64,000 bases of DNA from Variovorax paradoxus_P (GTDB lineage Bacteria; Pseudomonadota; Gammaproteobacteria; Burkholderiales; Burkholderiaceae_C). Positions 42,908 to 51,042 of the stretch are shown one piece after another. Under the pieces are notes generated by a model. It saw only the letters and a program-made list of their open reading frames with translations, made no database searches and was not told the origin of the DNA. A program made the position numbers and the translations under genes. Position 1 is the first letter of the stretch. Each line of letters opens with the position of its first letter. Location of the stretch: assembly GCF_050627025.1 (NCBI RefSeq), contig NZ_CP192472.1. The stretch is one strand, 5' to 3'.

Positions 42908-44647
42908 TCAGCCTCGCTGGCTGAGCAGGCCAAGCAGCACGATCACCGCAATGCCCAGCAGCAGGGTCATGCATTTCCAGAAGATCACCGGATTCTTTTC
43001 GACGAGCGGTGTGCCGTGGCTGTTCAGAAAATCGGGATGGGGTTGCCGCAGGTCTTGCACGAACTCTGAAAGCACTTCGTAGCGCTTGAGCGGGTTGGGG
43101 TTGAGCGCCTTTCGCAGCACTTCGTCTATCCAGGCCGGAATGGCGCGCTGCGTGTCGAGCGCGGACCTGTATTGCAGGTTTCGCTGGTCTGCCCGCGTGC
43201 GGATTCGCGCGGCCTCTGCGCCGTAGGGCAGGCGCCCGGTGAGCATCTGGTAGACGATGACGGCCAGCGAGAAAAGGTCCGACCTCGCCGAGCCGCCGTC
43301 GCCCAGAAAGTATTCGGGCGCCGTGTACTGCACCGTGCCCAATATCTCGTTCGGCCCGGCCAGCGTGCTGTCGCCCAGCCCGGCCACCCAGGCCGAGCCG
43401 AAGTCGATGATGCGCACCGTGCCCGTGCGGTCGATCATGATGTTCTCGGGCCTCAAGTCCTGGTGCAGCATTTCGAGGCGATGAAAGGCTTGCAGGCCTT
43501 TTGCCAGTTGCTCGACGATGCCGCGCACCGACTCGAGGCTTGGCCGCGGGTTGTCCACCATCCATTGCGCCAGCGTCTGCCCCTCGACGAACTCCATCGC
43601 AACATAAAGATAGTTGCGCTTGCGGCTGGTGGCGTGCGGCTTGAGCACGTGCGCGCTGTCGATGCGCCGCGCTACCCATTCCTCCAGCAGAAAGCGGTCC
43701 AGGTGGGCTTCGTCGTTCTGCAGGTCGACCGAAGGGGTCTTGAGCACAACGCGTTGCCCGGTGTCGTCGTCGGTGGCCAGGTAGATGTGGCTGCGATGGC
43801 TATGGTGCAGGTCGCGCAATATGGTGTAGCCGTCGAAGCGCATGCGCGCCTCCAGCATGGGCGGCAGCTGCAGTGCGGCGCGCTGCGCTTGCAGTTCGTT
43901 CACGTCGCCGTCGGGCAGGGCGTCGATCCTGACGATCTGCACTGTCAGGTTGTCCGGGCTGCCTCGGCTGTAGGCTTCCCCGGCAATGCTGCGGGCAGCG
44001 GCGTCCAGGTTGCCGGGGCTCGAATCGAGTGCGGCCTCGATGGCCGCGGAGTCGATGTGCTCGTGAACGCCGTCGGAGGTCAGCAGGAAGATATCTCCCT
44101 GCTCGATGGGAACGGCGCGGTAGTCGATCTCTACATGCGGCCCTACGCCGAGCGCACGGGCGAGATAGCTTTGCCCGCCGCCTACCGATACGCGGTGGTC
44201 CTCGGTCAGCTGCTCGAGTGCCCCTGCATGCCAGCGATAGACGCGCGTGTCGCCCACATGAAAAACATGCGCCGTGGTCGACCTGACGACCACCGCGCTG
44301 AAGGTACAGACGTAGCCGCGGTCCTTGTCGAAACGGCCACCGCCATTCTGCGTTTGCGCATGCAGCCAGGCGTTGGCGGCCGTGAGCACGCGCTGTGCCG
44401 AGCGGCTCACGCTCCATGCGTCCGAGGTGCAGTAGTAGTCGGTCAGAAAGCTCCTGACCGCCGACTCGCTCGCCACATGGCTCACGTCGCTGCTGCTGAT
44501 GCCGTCTGCAATGGCAATTGCCACGCCCTTCGCGGTGCGAACCTGACCCTCCGGCAGGGCCGCGCCATGGAAATCCTGGTTGGTTTCCTTTCGGCCCTTG
44601 TCGGAGTGCTGTCCGATGGAGACCGCGAGTGCGGAGCGCATCGTCAC
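42908..44647 (-). CDS. PP2C phosphatase-Ser/Thr kinase fusion protein
   Basis: 579 aa. Residues about 1-245 are a PP2C-type phosphatase with the metal-binding Asp motifs (TNQDFHG, AIADGISS, VFHVGDTRVY, LLTSDGVHEH, GSPDNLTV). Residues about 270-525 are a Hanks-type kinase: Lys in VVLKTPS, catalytic loop LHQDLRPEN (HQD rather than HRD) and IIDFGSA. A C-terminal transmembrane helix (about 553-575) anchors it. Such fusions occur next to nitrate/nitrite transport genes in proteobacteria; here it follows the FNT channel. It probably tunes nitrite uptake or assimilation by phosphorylation, but the target is unknown. Confidence 0.93.
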   Translation of the reverse strand: MTMRSALAVSIGQHSDKGRKETNQDFHGAALPEGQVRTAKGVAIAIADGISSSDVSHVASESAVRSFLTDYYCTSDAWSVSRSAQRVLTAANAWLHAQTQNGGGRFDKDRGYVCTFSAVVVRSTTAHVFHVGDTRVYRWHAGALEQLTEDHRVSVGGGQSYLARALGVGPHVEIDYRAVPIEQGDIFLLTSDGVHEHIDSAAIEAALDSSPGNLDAAARSIAGEAYSRGSPDNLTVQIVRIDALPDGDVNELQAQRAALQLPPMLEARMRFDGYTILRDLHHSHRSHIYLATDDDTGQRVVLKTPSVDLQNDEAHLDRFLLEEWVARRIDSAHVLKPHATSRKRNYLYVAMEFVEGQTLAQWMVDNPRPSLESVRGIVEQLAKGLQAFHRLEMLHQDLRPENIMIDRTGTVRIIDFGSAWVAGLGDSTLAGPNEILGTVQYTAPEYFLGDGGSARSDLFSLAVIVYQMLTGRLPYGAEAARIRTRADQRNLQYRSALDTQRAIPAWIDEVLRKALNPNPLKRYEVLSEFVQDLRQPHPDFLNSHGTPLVEKNPVIFWKCMTLLLGIAVIVLLGLLSQRG

Positions 44648-44671
44648 CGGCGGAGGGTGGTCGAGCCGTGC

Positions 44672-45484
44672 TTAGCGGACCACGCGCTTGGGCGCCGTTC
44701 TCACGTGCGTGGCGTACAGCGTGAGCCCGGTGAACGACAGGCCGCCAACGAGGTTGCCCAGCACCGTGGGAATCTCGTTCCAGATGATGTAGTCCATGAT
44801 CGAAAAGTTGCCGCCCATGAGCAGTGCCGACGGAAACAGGAACATGTTGACCACCGAGTGCTCGAAGACCATGAAGAAGAACACCATGATCGGCATCCAC
44901 ATGGCAATCACCTTGCCGCTGACCGACGTGGAGATCATCGCGCCCACCACACCGGTGGACACCATCCAGTTGCACAGCATGCCGCGCACGAAGAGCGTGA
45001 GCATGCCCGCGGCGCCGTGGTTGGAGTAGCCCAGCGTGCGTGCCTCGCCGATGGTGGCGATGACCTGGCCGACCTTGTCGGGCGGGCTCGTGAAGCCGAA
45101 GGTGAAGACGATGGCCATCAGCACGGCCACGGTGAACGCGCCGAGAAAGTTGCCGACGAACACAAGGCCCCAGTTGCGCAGCACACCGCCAATGGTCACG
45201 CCGGGGCGCTTGTCGATGAGTGCGAGCGGCGTCAGCACGAACACACCGGTCAACAGGTCGAAGCCGAGCAGGTAAAGAATGCAGAAGCCGACCGGAAACA
45301 GGATGGCCCCGATGATCGAATAGCCGGTCTGCACGTTGATGGTTACCGCAAACACCGCGGCCAGCGCCAGGATTGCACCCGCCATGAAAGAGCGGATGAG
45401 CGTGTCGCGCGTGGACATGAAGATCTTGGATTCACCGGCGTCCACCATCTTGGTGACGAATTCGGAAGGCTGCAAATAGGCCAT
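44672..45484 (-). CDS. Formate/nitrite transporter family channel
   Basis: 270 aa. FNT pentameric channel with about six hydrophobic helices; family marks include FMAGAILALAA near the N-terminus, NWGLVFVGNFLGA and NWMVSTGVV, and a FEHSVVNMF segment in helix 5. Its position downstream of nirB-nirD-cobA favours nitrite uptake over formate. It starts 65 nt after cobA and ends 24 nt before the PP2C-kinase gene. Confidence 0.95.
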   Translation of the reverse strand: MAYLQPSEFVTKMVDAGESKIFMSTRDTLIRSFMAGAILALAAVFAVTINVQTGYSIIGAILFPVGFCILYLLGFDLLTGVFVLTPLALIDKRPGVTIGGVLRNWGLVFVGNFLGAFTVAVLMAIVFTFGFTSPPDKVGQVIATIGEARTLGYSNHGAAGMLTLFVRGMLCNWMVSTGVVGAMISTSVSGKVIAMWMPIMVFFFMVFEHSVVNMFLFPSALLMGGNFSIMDYIIWNEIPTVLGNLVGGLSFTGLTLYATHVRTAPKRVVR

Positions 45485-45549
45485 GGCGTTACTTTGGTTC
45501 TATGGAAAAACTGAGAAGAGAAAAATGAGAGGGAGGGGAGACCGGAAAT

Positions 45550-46395
45550 TCAGGCCGCCTTCTCCAGCGCGACATGAGCGGAAGACGCCGCGGCGGCCAG
45601 TCCCTGGAGCACGTCGCCCACCACGATGATCGAAGGGCTGCACAGGCCGTTGTCGGCAATCGTGCGCTCCAGCGTGCCGAGCGTGCCCACGGCGTGCCGC
45701 TGGGTTGGCATGCTGGCGTTCTGCACCACGACGATGGGGGTGGAAGCCGGCAGGCCGCTCATCAGCTCGCCTTGAATGCGGCCCGCACCCGACACGCCCA
45801 TGTAGATGACCAGCGTCAGGCGCGCGGCATGCGCCGTGGCCGCCAGCGCTTGCCAGTCGGTGCCCGGCGAACCCGGCTTTGCATGGCCCGTGACAAAGAC
45901 GACGCCCTGTGCATGGTCGCGGTGCGTGAGCGGCACGCCGAGCGAGGTCAGCCCGGCAAGGCCCGACGTGATGCCGTTCACTACCTCGACATGGATGCCG
46001 GCCTGCGCCAGGTGCTCGACCTCTTCGCCGCCGCGGCCGAAGATGAAGGGATCGCCGCCCTTGAGCCGCACCACGTGCTCGCCTTCGCGCACGGCCATGA
46101 TCATCAGCCGCTCGATGAAGCTCTGCGGCGTGCTCTTGCAGCCGCCGCGCTTGCCGACGTGGATCAGGCGTGCACCGGGCTGCGCCATGGCGACGATCTC
46201 GTCGCTCACCAGGTCGTCGACGAGCAGCACGGTGGCCGACTGGATGGCCTTGAGCGCCTTGACGGTGAGCAATTCAGGGTCGCCGGGGCCGGCGCCGACG
46301 AGCGTGCAGCGGCCGTGCGTGGAGCGATCGTTCACGGGCGGCATGCCCGGGGTGCAATCGGCGCCGCGCGATGAAGGAGTGAGGGTAAGGCTCAT
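45550..46395 (-). CDS. cobA: Uroporphyrinogen-III C-methyltransferase
   Basis: 281 aa. SUMT making precorrin-2, the precursor of siroheme needed by NirB. Marks: LVGAGPGDPELLT, LKGGDPFIFGRGGEE, GITSGLAG and VSGAGRIQ. ATG 46393-46395 is the start; the frame continues into nirD upstream. No CysG oxidase/ferrochelatase domain is fused, so these steps are encoded elsewhere. It lies 17 nt after nirD. Confidence 0.94.
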   Translation of the reverse strand: MSLTLTPSSRGADCTPGMPPVNDRSTHGRCTLVGAGPGDPELLTVKALKAIQSATVLLVDDLVSDEIVAMAQPGARLIHVGKRGGCKSTPQSFIERLMIMAVREGEHVVRLKGGDPFIFGRGGEEVEHLAQAGIHVEVVNGITSGLAGLTSLGVPLTHRDHAQGVVFVTGHAKPGSPGTDWQALAATAHAARLTLVIYMGVSGAGRIQGELMSGLPASTPIVVVQNASMPTQRHAVGTLGTLERTIADNGLCSPSIIVVGDVLQGLAAAASSAHVALEKAA

Positions 46396-46412
46396 GGTTC
46401 GTTCGCTGTAGT

Positions 46413-46865
46413 TCAGGCGGCCGTGTCTTCGGCCTGAAGGCACGCGCGGTTGGCCGGCCCCGCGAGCGGGCGCCCGAGCTCCACCGCGTGGGTGGCGAGC
46501 TCGTCCGCATCCAGATGCACCACCCCCTCGGCCACCTTCACCGCAAACTTCGGCGTGCACCCTTCATCGGGCGACCTGGCGCAGCCGTCGTCCAGCCCGA
46601 TGGCCCAGTTGTGCAGCGGACACGCCACGCTCGTGCCGAACACGATGCCCTGGGAGAGGGGCCCACCCTTGTGCGGGCAGCGGTCCAGCAGCGCGAACAC
46701 CTGGTCCTCGGCATTGCGGAACACCGCCACATCCACCCCCACCGGGCGCGCCACGCGGCGCGCACCCAGCACCGGGATGTCCTCCACGCGGCAGATCACT
46801 TTCCACTCGTTGGTGTTGCTGTGGTTGCTGTTGCTGTTGCTGTTGTTGTTGCTGTTGTTGCTCAT
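46413..46865 (-). CDS. nirD: Nitrite reductase small subunit with Asn/Ser repeat N-terminus
   Basis: 150 aa. Rieske-fold small subunit with intact cluster ligands Cys63/His65 (RCPHKG) and Cys82/His85 (CPLHNW), so it can hold a 2Fe-2S cluster, unlike E. coli NirD. Residues 2-18 are almost only Asn and Ser (plus His, Thr), encoded by AAC/AAT/AGC trinucleotide repeats and not part of the fold; the conserved domain begins at NEWKVICRV. GAAGGAGA precedes ATG. It lies 20 nt after nirB and is its partner. Confidence 0.95.
   Translation of the reverse strand: MSNNSNNNSNSNSNHSNTNEWKVICRVEDIPVLGARRVARPVGVDVAVFRNAEDQVFALLDRCPHKGGPLSQGIVFGTSVACPLHNWAIGLDDGCARSPDEGCTPKFAVKVAEGVVHLDADELATHAVELGRPLAGPANRACLQAEDTAA
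46812..46862. repeat. nirD: Trinucleotide microsatellite at the nirD 5' end
   Basis: Runs of GTT/GCT (AAC/AGC on the coding strand) encode the Asn/Ser tail of NirD. Slippage would change repeat number in frame, altering only tail length. Confidence 0.85.
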
Positions 46866-46885
46866 GGGTTGTTTCTCCTTCTCGT

Positions 46886-49378
46886 TCAGGCGGCCTGCAC
46901 GGCGCTGTCCACCTGGCCGTCCACCACCGCCACCGGCGTGAACTGCCGCACATCCACAGACGCCTGGCTCGACTCGAACCACGGATCGGGCTCCCCGTCC
47001 AGCGCAAACTGCAGCCGCTCCCACAGCGCCTTGCGGCCGGCCTCGTCCTCCAGGACCTTCTTCTTCACATAGTCCAGCCCCACCCGCCCGATGTAGTGCA
47101 CCGTGCGCTCCAGGTACCAGCCTTCCTCGCGGTACAGCTGCAGGAACGCCCCCGAGTACTCCATCACCTCGGCGGCCGTCTTCACCTTCACCAGGAACTG
47201 CGCCACCTCCGTCTTGATGCCGCCGTTGCCCCCCACGTACAGCTCCCAGCCCGAATCCACCCCGATCACCCCCACGTCCTTGATCCCCGCCTCCGCGCAG
47301 TTGCGCGGACACCCCGAGACCGCCAGCTTCACCTTGTGCGGCGAATACATCGCCCACAGCGCCCGCTCCAGGTCCTTGCCCATCTGCGTGGAATCCTGCG
47401 TGCCGAAGCGGCACCACTCGCTGCCCACGCAGGTCTTCACCGTGCGCAGGCTCTTGGCATAGGCAAAGCCCGAGGGCATGCCGATGTCCTTCCACACCCC
47501 CTCCAGGTCTTCCTTCTTCACCCCCAGGAGGTCGATGCGCTGGCCGCCCGTGACCTTCACCGTCGGAATCTTGTACTTGTCCGCCGCATCGGCGATGCGC
47601 CGCAGCTCGTCCGGCGTGGTGTGGCCGCCCCACATGCGCGGGATCACCGAGTAGGTGCCGTCCTTCTGGATGTTGGCGTGGCTGCGCTCGTTGATGAAGC
47701 GGCTCTGCGGATCGTCCCGGGCCTCCTTGGGCCAGGTGGAGATCAGGTAGTAGTTGATCGCCGGGCGGCACGTCGCGCAGCCGTTGGGCGTGCGCCAGCC
47801 CATGCCGCGGTACACCGCGTCGTGGCCGAGCCAGTGCTCCTTGCGGATGGCGTCGCGCACATCCTGGTGGCTCGCGTCGGTGCAGCCGCACACCGCCTTC
47901 TTCTTGGGCGTGGCCGAATAGTCGCCCCCGGCGGTGAACATCAGGATCTGCTCCACCAGCCCAGTGCAGGAACCACAGCTGGCGCTGGCCTTGGTGTGCT
48001 TCTTGACCTCGTCCAGGGTGAACAGGCCCTTTTCCTTGATCGCCTTGCAGATGGTGCCCTTGCTCACCCCGTTGCAGCCGCACACCTCGGCCTCGTCGGG
48101 CATGCTGGCGGCCTTGTTGTGGCCCTCGTGGCCGGTGTCGCCGATGTTGGATTCGCCGAACATCAGCTTGTCGCGGATGTCGTGCACGCTGCGCCCGTCG
48201 CGCAGGAGCTTGAAGTACCAGCTGCCGTCCACCGTGTCGCCGTACAGGCAGGCGCCCACCAGCTTGTCGTCCTTGATGACCAGCTTCTTGTAGACCCCGC
48301 CGAAGGGGTCGCTCATGACGATCTCCTCGGTGCCTTCGCCGCCCATGAACTCGCCGGCCGAGAAGAGGTCGATGCCCGTGACCTTGAGCTTGGTGGAGGT
48401 GAGCGAGCCCAGGTAGCGGCCGATGCCGAACTGCGCCAGGTGGTTGGCCGCGACCTTGGCCTGCTCGAAGAGGGGGGCGACCAGCCCGTAGGCGATGCCG
48501 CGGTGGGCGGCGCATTCGCCCACCGAGTAGATGCGCGCATCGGTCACGGTCTGCATGGTGTCGTTGACCACGATGCCGCGGTTGCAGTGCAGGCGCATCT
48601 TCTCGGCCAGCTCGGTGTTGGGGCGGATGCCGACAGCCATGACGACCAGGTCGGCGGCCACCTCGGTGCCGTCCTTGAAGCGGATGGCGCGGACCCGGCC
48701 GCCTTTGCCGTCCTCGGCGTCGCCCACCAGCTCCTGGGTCTGGGCGCCGATGAGGAATTTCAGGCCCCGGTCTTCCAGGGACTTCTGCAGGAGCTTGCCG
48801 GCCACGTCGTCCAGCTGGCGCTCCATGAGCCAGGGCATGACGTGCACGACGGTGACGTCCATGCCGCGCAGCATGAGGCCGTTGGCCGCCTCCAGCCCCA
48901 GCAGGCCCCCGCCGATGACGACCGCGTTCTTGTGGGTGCGGGCGGTCTCGATCATGTAGTCGGTGTCGGCGATGTCGCGGTAGGCGATGACGCCCTTCAA
49001 GTCCTTGCCGGGCACGGGGAGCATGAAGGGGTTGGAGCCGGTGCACATCAGCAGGCGGTCGTAGGCGGCCTCGGTGACGGCGCCCTGGGCGTCCACGGCG
49101 CGCACGATGCGCTTGACGCGGTCGACTTCGACGACTTTCTTGCCGGCGTGCAGGGTGATGTGGTTGTCCGTGTACCACTCCCAGCTGTTGAGCACGATCT
49201 CGTCCACGGTCTGCTCGCCCGCGAGCACGGGCGACAGGAGGATGCGGTTGTAGTTGGGGTGCGGCTCGGCACCGAAGACGGTGATGTCGTACATGTCCGG
49301 GGCGAGCTTCAGCAGCTCCTCCAGCGTGCGCACGCCGGCCATGCCGTTGCCGACCATCACGAGCTTGGGTTTATTCAT
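46886..49378 (-). CDS. nirB: NAD(P)H-nitrite reductase large subunit
   Basis: 830 aa. Six-electron reduction of nitrite to ammonium. N-terminal FAD/NAD domain (MVGNGMAGVRTLEEL; VVIGGGLLGLEAA), two BFD-like Fe-S segments (CGCNG...CGSCTG and CGCTD), and the siroheme/4Fe-4S sulfite/nitrite reductase domain with ligand pairs CVGSEWC and GCPRNC. ATG 49376-49378 gives the family N-terminus; the longer frame adds ~17 residues without support. It is first in nirB-nirD-cobA-FNT-PP2C/kinase, preceded by a sigma-54 promoter. Confidence 0.97.
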   Translation of the reverse strand: MNKPKLVMVGNGMAGVRTLEELLKLAPDMYDITVFGAEPHPNYNRILLSPVLAGEQTVDEIVLNSWEWYTDNHITLHAGKKVVEVDRVKRIVRAVDAQGAVTEAAYDRLLMCTGSNPFMLPVPGKDLKGVIAYRDIADTDYMIETARTHKNAVVIGGGLLGLEAANGLMLRGMDVTVVHVMPWLMERQLDDVAGKLLQKSLEDRGLKFLIGAQTQELVGDAEDGKGGRVRAIRFKDGTEVAADLVVMAVGIRPNTELAEKMRLHCNRGIVVNDTMQTVTDARIYSVGECAAHRGIAYGLVAPLFEQAKVAANHLAQFGIGRYLGSLTSTKLKVTGIDLFSAGEFMGGEGTEEIVMSDPFGGVYKKLVIKDDKLVGACLYGDTVDGSWYFKLLRDGRSVHDIRDKLMFGESNIGDTGHEGHNKAASMPDEAEVCGCNGVSKGTICKAIKEKGLFTLDEVKKHTKASASCGSCTGLVEQILMFTAGGDYSATPKKKAVCGCTDASHQDVRDAIRKEHWLGHDAVYRGMGWRTPNGCATCRPAINYYLISTWPKEARDDPQSRFINERSHANIQKDGTYSVIPRMWGGHTTPDELRRIADAADKYKIPTVKVTGGQRIDLLGVKKEDLEGVWKDIGMPSGFAYAKSLRTVKTCVGSEWCRFGTQDSTQMGKDLERALWAMYSPHKVKLAVSGCPRNCAEAGIKDVGVIGVDSGWELYVGGNGGIKTEVAQFLVKVKTAAEVMEYSGAFLQLYREEGWYLERTVHYIGRVGLDYVKKKVLEDEAGRKALWERLQFALDGEPDPWFESSQASVDVRQFTPVAVVDGQVDSAVQAA

Positions 49379-49563
49379 GGGGTGGGGCCTTTCAAAATGC
49401 AATGCCGCGACGAGCCAGGCGGGCTGCATCGACGGACGGGTTTGGGGGAGGGGCGCCCGCTGCGAGCGGGCTGGAGGTGCTGGCGCTCCATTGCGCCTGG
49501 CATTCGCAAGACCGCGAAAACCTCACCAAAGCGGTGCTTCGTTACACCGTGAGTTGTGGGTCA

Positions 49564-49579
49564 TGCAAAGACCGTGCCT
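49564..49579 (-). promoter_or_regulatory. Sigma-54 (-24/-12) promoter for nirB
   Basis: Minus-strand AGGCACGGTCTTTGCA fits TGGCACG-N4-TTGCA with one mismatch, and the GG and GC are exactly 10 nt apart as required. Direction and distance fit nirB, giving a leader of about 175 nt. Nitrogen control by an NtrC-type activator is the expected logic. Confidence 0.75.
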
Positions 49580-49666
49580 GCGCGCTGCAATCGCAGGCTG
49601 GCAGTGAAAGGCACGTTGTGCGGCGGCCGAAGAGGGCACCCGAAAGGAGCCCGCGCTCGCAACTGG

Positions 49667-49686
49667 TGCGGCGGAGCAGCGCCGCA
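49667..49686 (-). terminator. Hairpin just after the sugar-acid kinase stop
   Basis: TGCGGCG, 6-nt loop, CGCCGCA (7-bp stem) five bases beyond the stop on the minus strand. No T run follows, so it is only a possible terminator; it separates the kinase operon from nirB. Confidence 0.45.
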
Positions 49687-49691
49687 GTGCT

Positions 49692-51042
49692 TCAGGCGTT
49701 GCCGTGCACCAGGCGCTCGAACACGTCGTCCGAGCCCATCTGGCCGCCCTTCAGCATGATCTCCATGCCGTCGAGCGCGGCATCGTCGCTGTGCACGCGG
49801 CACAGCGATGCACCGGCTCCCATGTCCGCCGCATACGAAAGACCCCATGCATCGAGCGCTTGCACGCCGTGGCTCGACGTGTCGCCGCCGGCAATGCCCA
49901 CGCGCTGCAGCGGTGCCATCGCGAGCACCTTGGCCAGCAAGTCGCCGCCTGCGCGTGCGAGCGCCTGCGCATCCAGTTCAGTGGCTGACCGCAACTGTTG
50001 TCCAGAGGGAGAGGGGCGGGTGCACGCGAGCACATTGCGTCCCCCCACGAGGCCGTGCGCAATGTCTTGGGCGTGGCGTTCAAGCGTGGCCGCGTCCCGC
50101 TGGGCGAGCAGCGGTGCGTCGAGCCACACCGTGTCGAACGAGCGAGCCGCCGCCACTTGCCGTGCCGTCACGGGCGAGAGGCTTCCGGCAAGCACCAGCA
50201 CCGGGCCTTGCGCAGGGGCCACGCGGAGCGAGCCTGCCTGCGCATCGGCATGGCGCGGTCCGAGTGCAGTGGCCAGTGCATCGACGACGCTGCTCGGCCC
50301 CACGGCGAGCAGCGTGGCACTGCGTGCCTGTGTCCACAACACCTGGCCGATGCTTGCCAACTGCCGTGCGTCGGCCACGTCGAACAGCACGGCGCCAATG
50401 TCGGTGTCGGAGCGGGGGCCTTGCAATGCACGCTGCAGTGCATTGCTGAGCGCATCCGGGCCCTCCACGGCGGCGGTGAAGGGAATGGAGCGCACGTCGG
50501 CCAGGCCCTGCATGGCGAGATGAAGCCGCAAGTCCGCCTCGTGCATCGGCGTGACGGGGGTGACGGCTCATCGTCGGATGCCTGTCGATGCGAAACACCT
50601 CGCCGCCCGCGCCCGCCGCCGCGAACAGGTTGCCAAAAAGGCAGTAGCGCCCAAGGTTGGGCTGGCCGCCGATGATTGCGGTCCACGGTTGTTCCACGGC
50701 CGGGCGCAGCGCGCGAACGGCTGCGCCGATGGAGCCGATATGCGGTGCGCTGTCGAACGTCGAGCAGGTCTTGTAGTGCAGCACGCGGGCGCCCAGCGAG
50801 CGGAACAGCTCCGCCACCGGGGCGAGTTCGGCCTGCATCGCTTCTGGCGCCATGGCCCGCGCTGCGCCGGCAATGCCCAGCACGTCGAGCGGGCCGGTGC
50901 CGGCGAGCCGCTCGGCGTCGGGCGTTTTCAGGAACAGCAGCGCACGCAGGCCCGCTCGCGCCGCGGTGCCCAGTGTGTCGGTTGCTCCGGTGAAGTCATC
51001 GCCGTAGTAGACGACGGCCGGCGCGGGCATTCCTGGCGTCAC
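49692..51042 (-). pseudogene. DUF1537 four-carbon acid sugar kinase, OiaK-like, broken by a frameshift
   Basis: The N-terminal domain (YYGDDFTGATD, SLGARVLHYKTCS, TAIIGGQPNLGRY) is encoded from GTG 51042 and the C-terminal nucleotide-binding domain (MHEADLRLHL..., GIAGGDTSSHG, LKGGQMGSDD) ends at 49692, but they lie in different frames. The break is at a GGGGG run, plus-strand 50556-50560 (CCCCC on the coding strand); removing one base restores a ~449-aa protein with RHPVTPMHEADL at the join, a normal DUF1537 length. So there is one extra base: a real null allele, a phase-variable tract or an assembly error. The start makes a GTGA overlap with the RuBisCO-like gene. DUF1537 kinases phosphorylate acid sugars such as 3-oxo-isoapionate. 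Confidence 0.88.

Larger units (their letters stand above)
49379..49691. other. nirB upstream region (gene-free)
   Basis: A 313-base stretch holding the terminator-like hairpin of the upstream kinase gene (49667-49686), a sigma-54 promoter (49564-49579) and about 175 nt of predicted nirB leader. No gene on either strand is convincing. I did not find a clear NtrC site upstream of the promoter. Confidence 0.6.

Noticed and set aside
43172..45514. A 780-codon plus-strand frame opposite the PP2C-kinase and FNT genes
   Set aside because: Spans two real genes and their gap on the other strand and has no domain; a composition artefact.
47096..49552. An 818-codon plus-strand frame opposite nirB
   Set aside because: Antisense to unmistakable NirB with Fe-S and siroheme motifs; no family resemblance.
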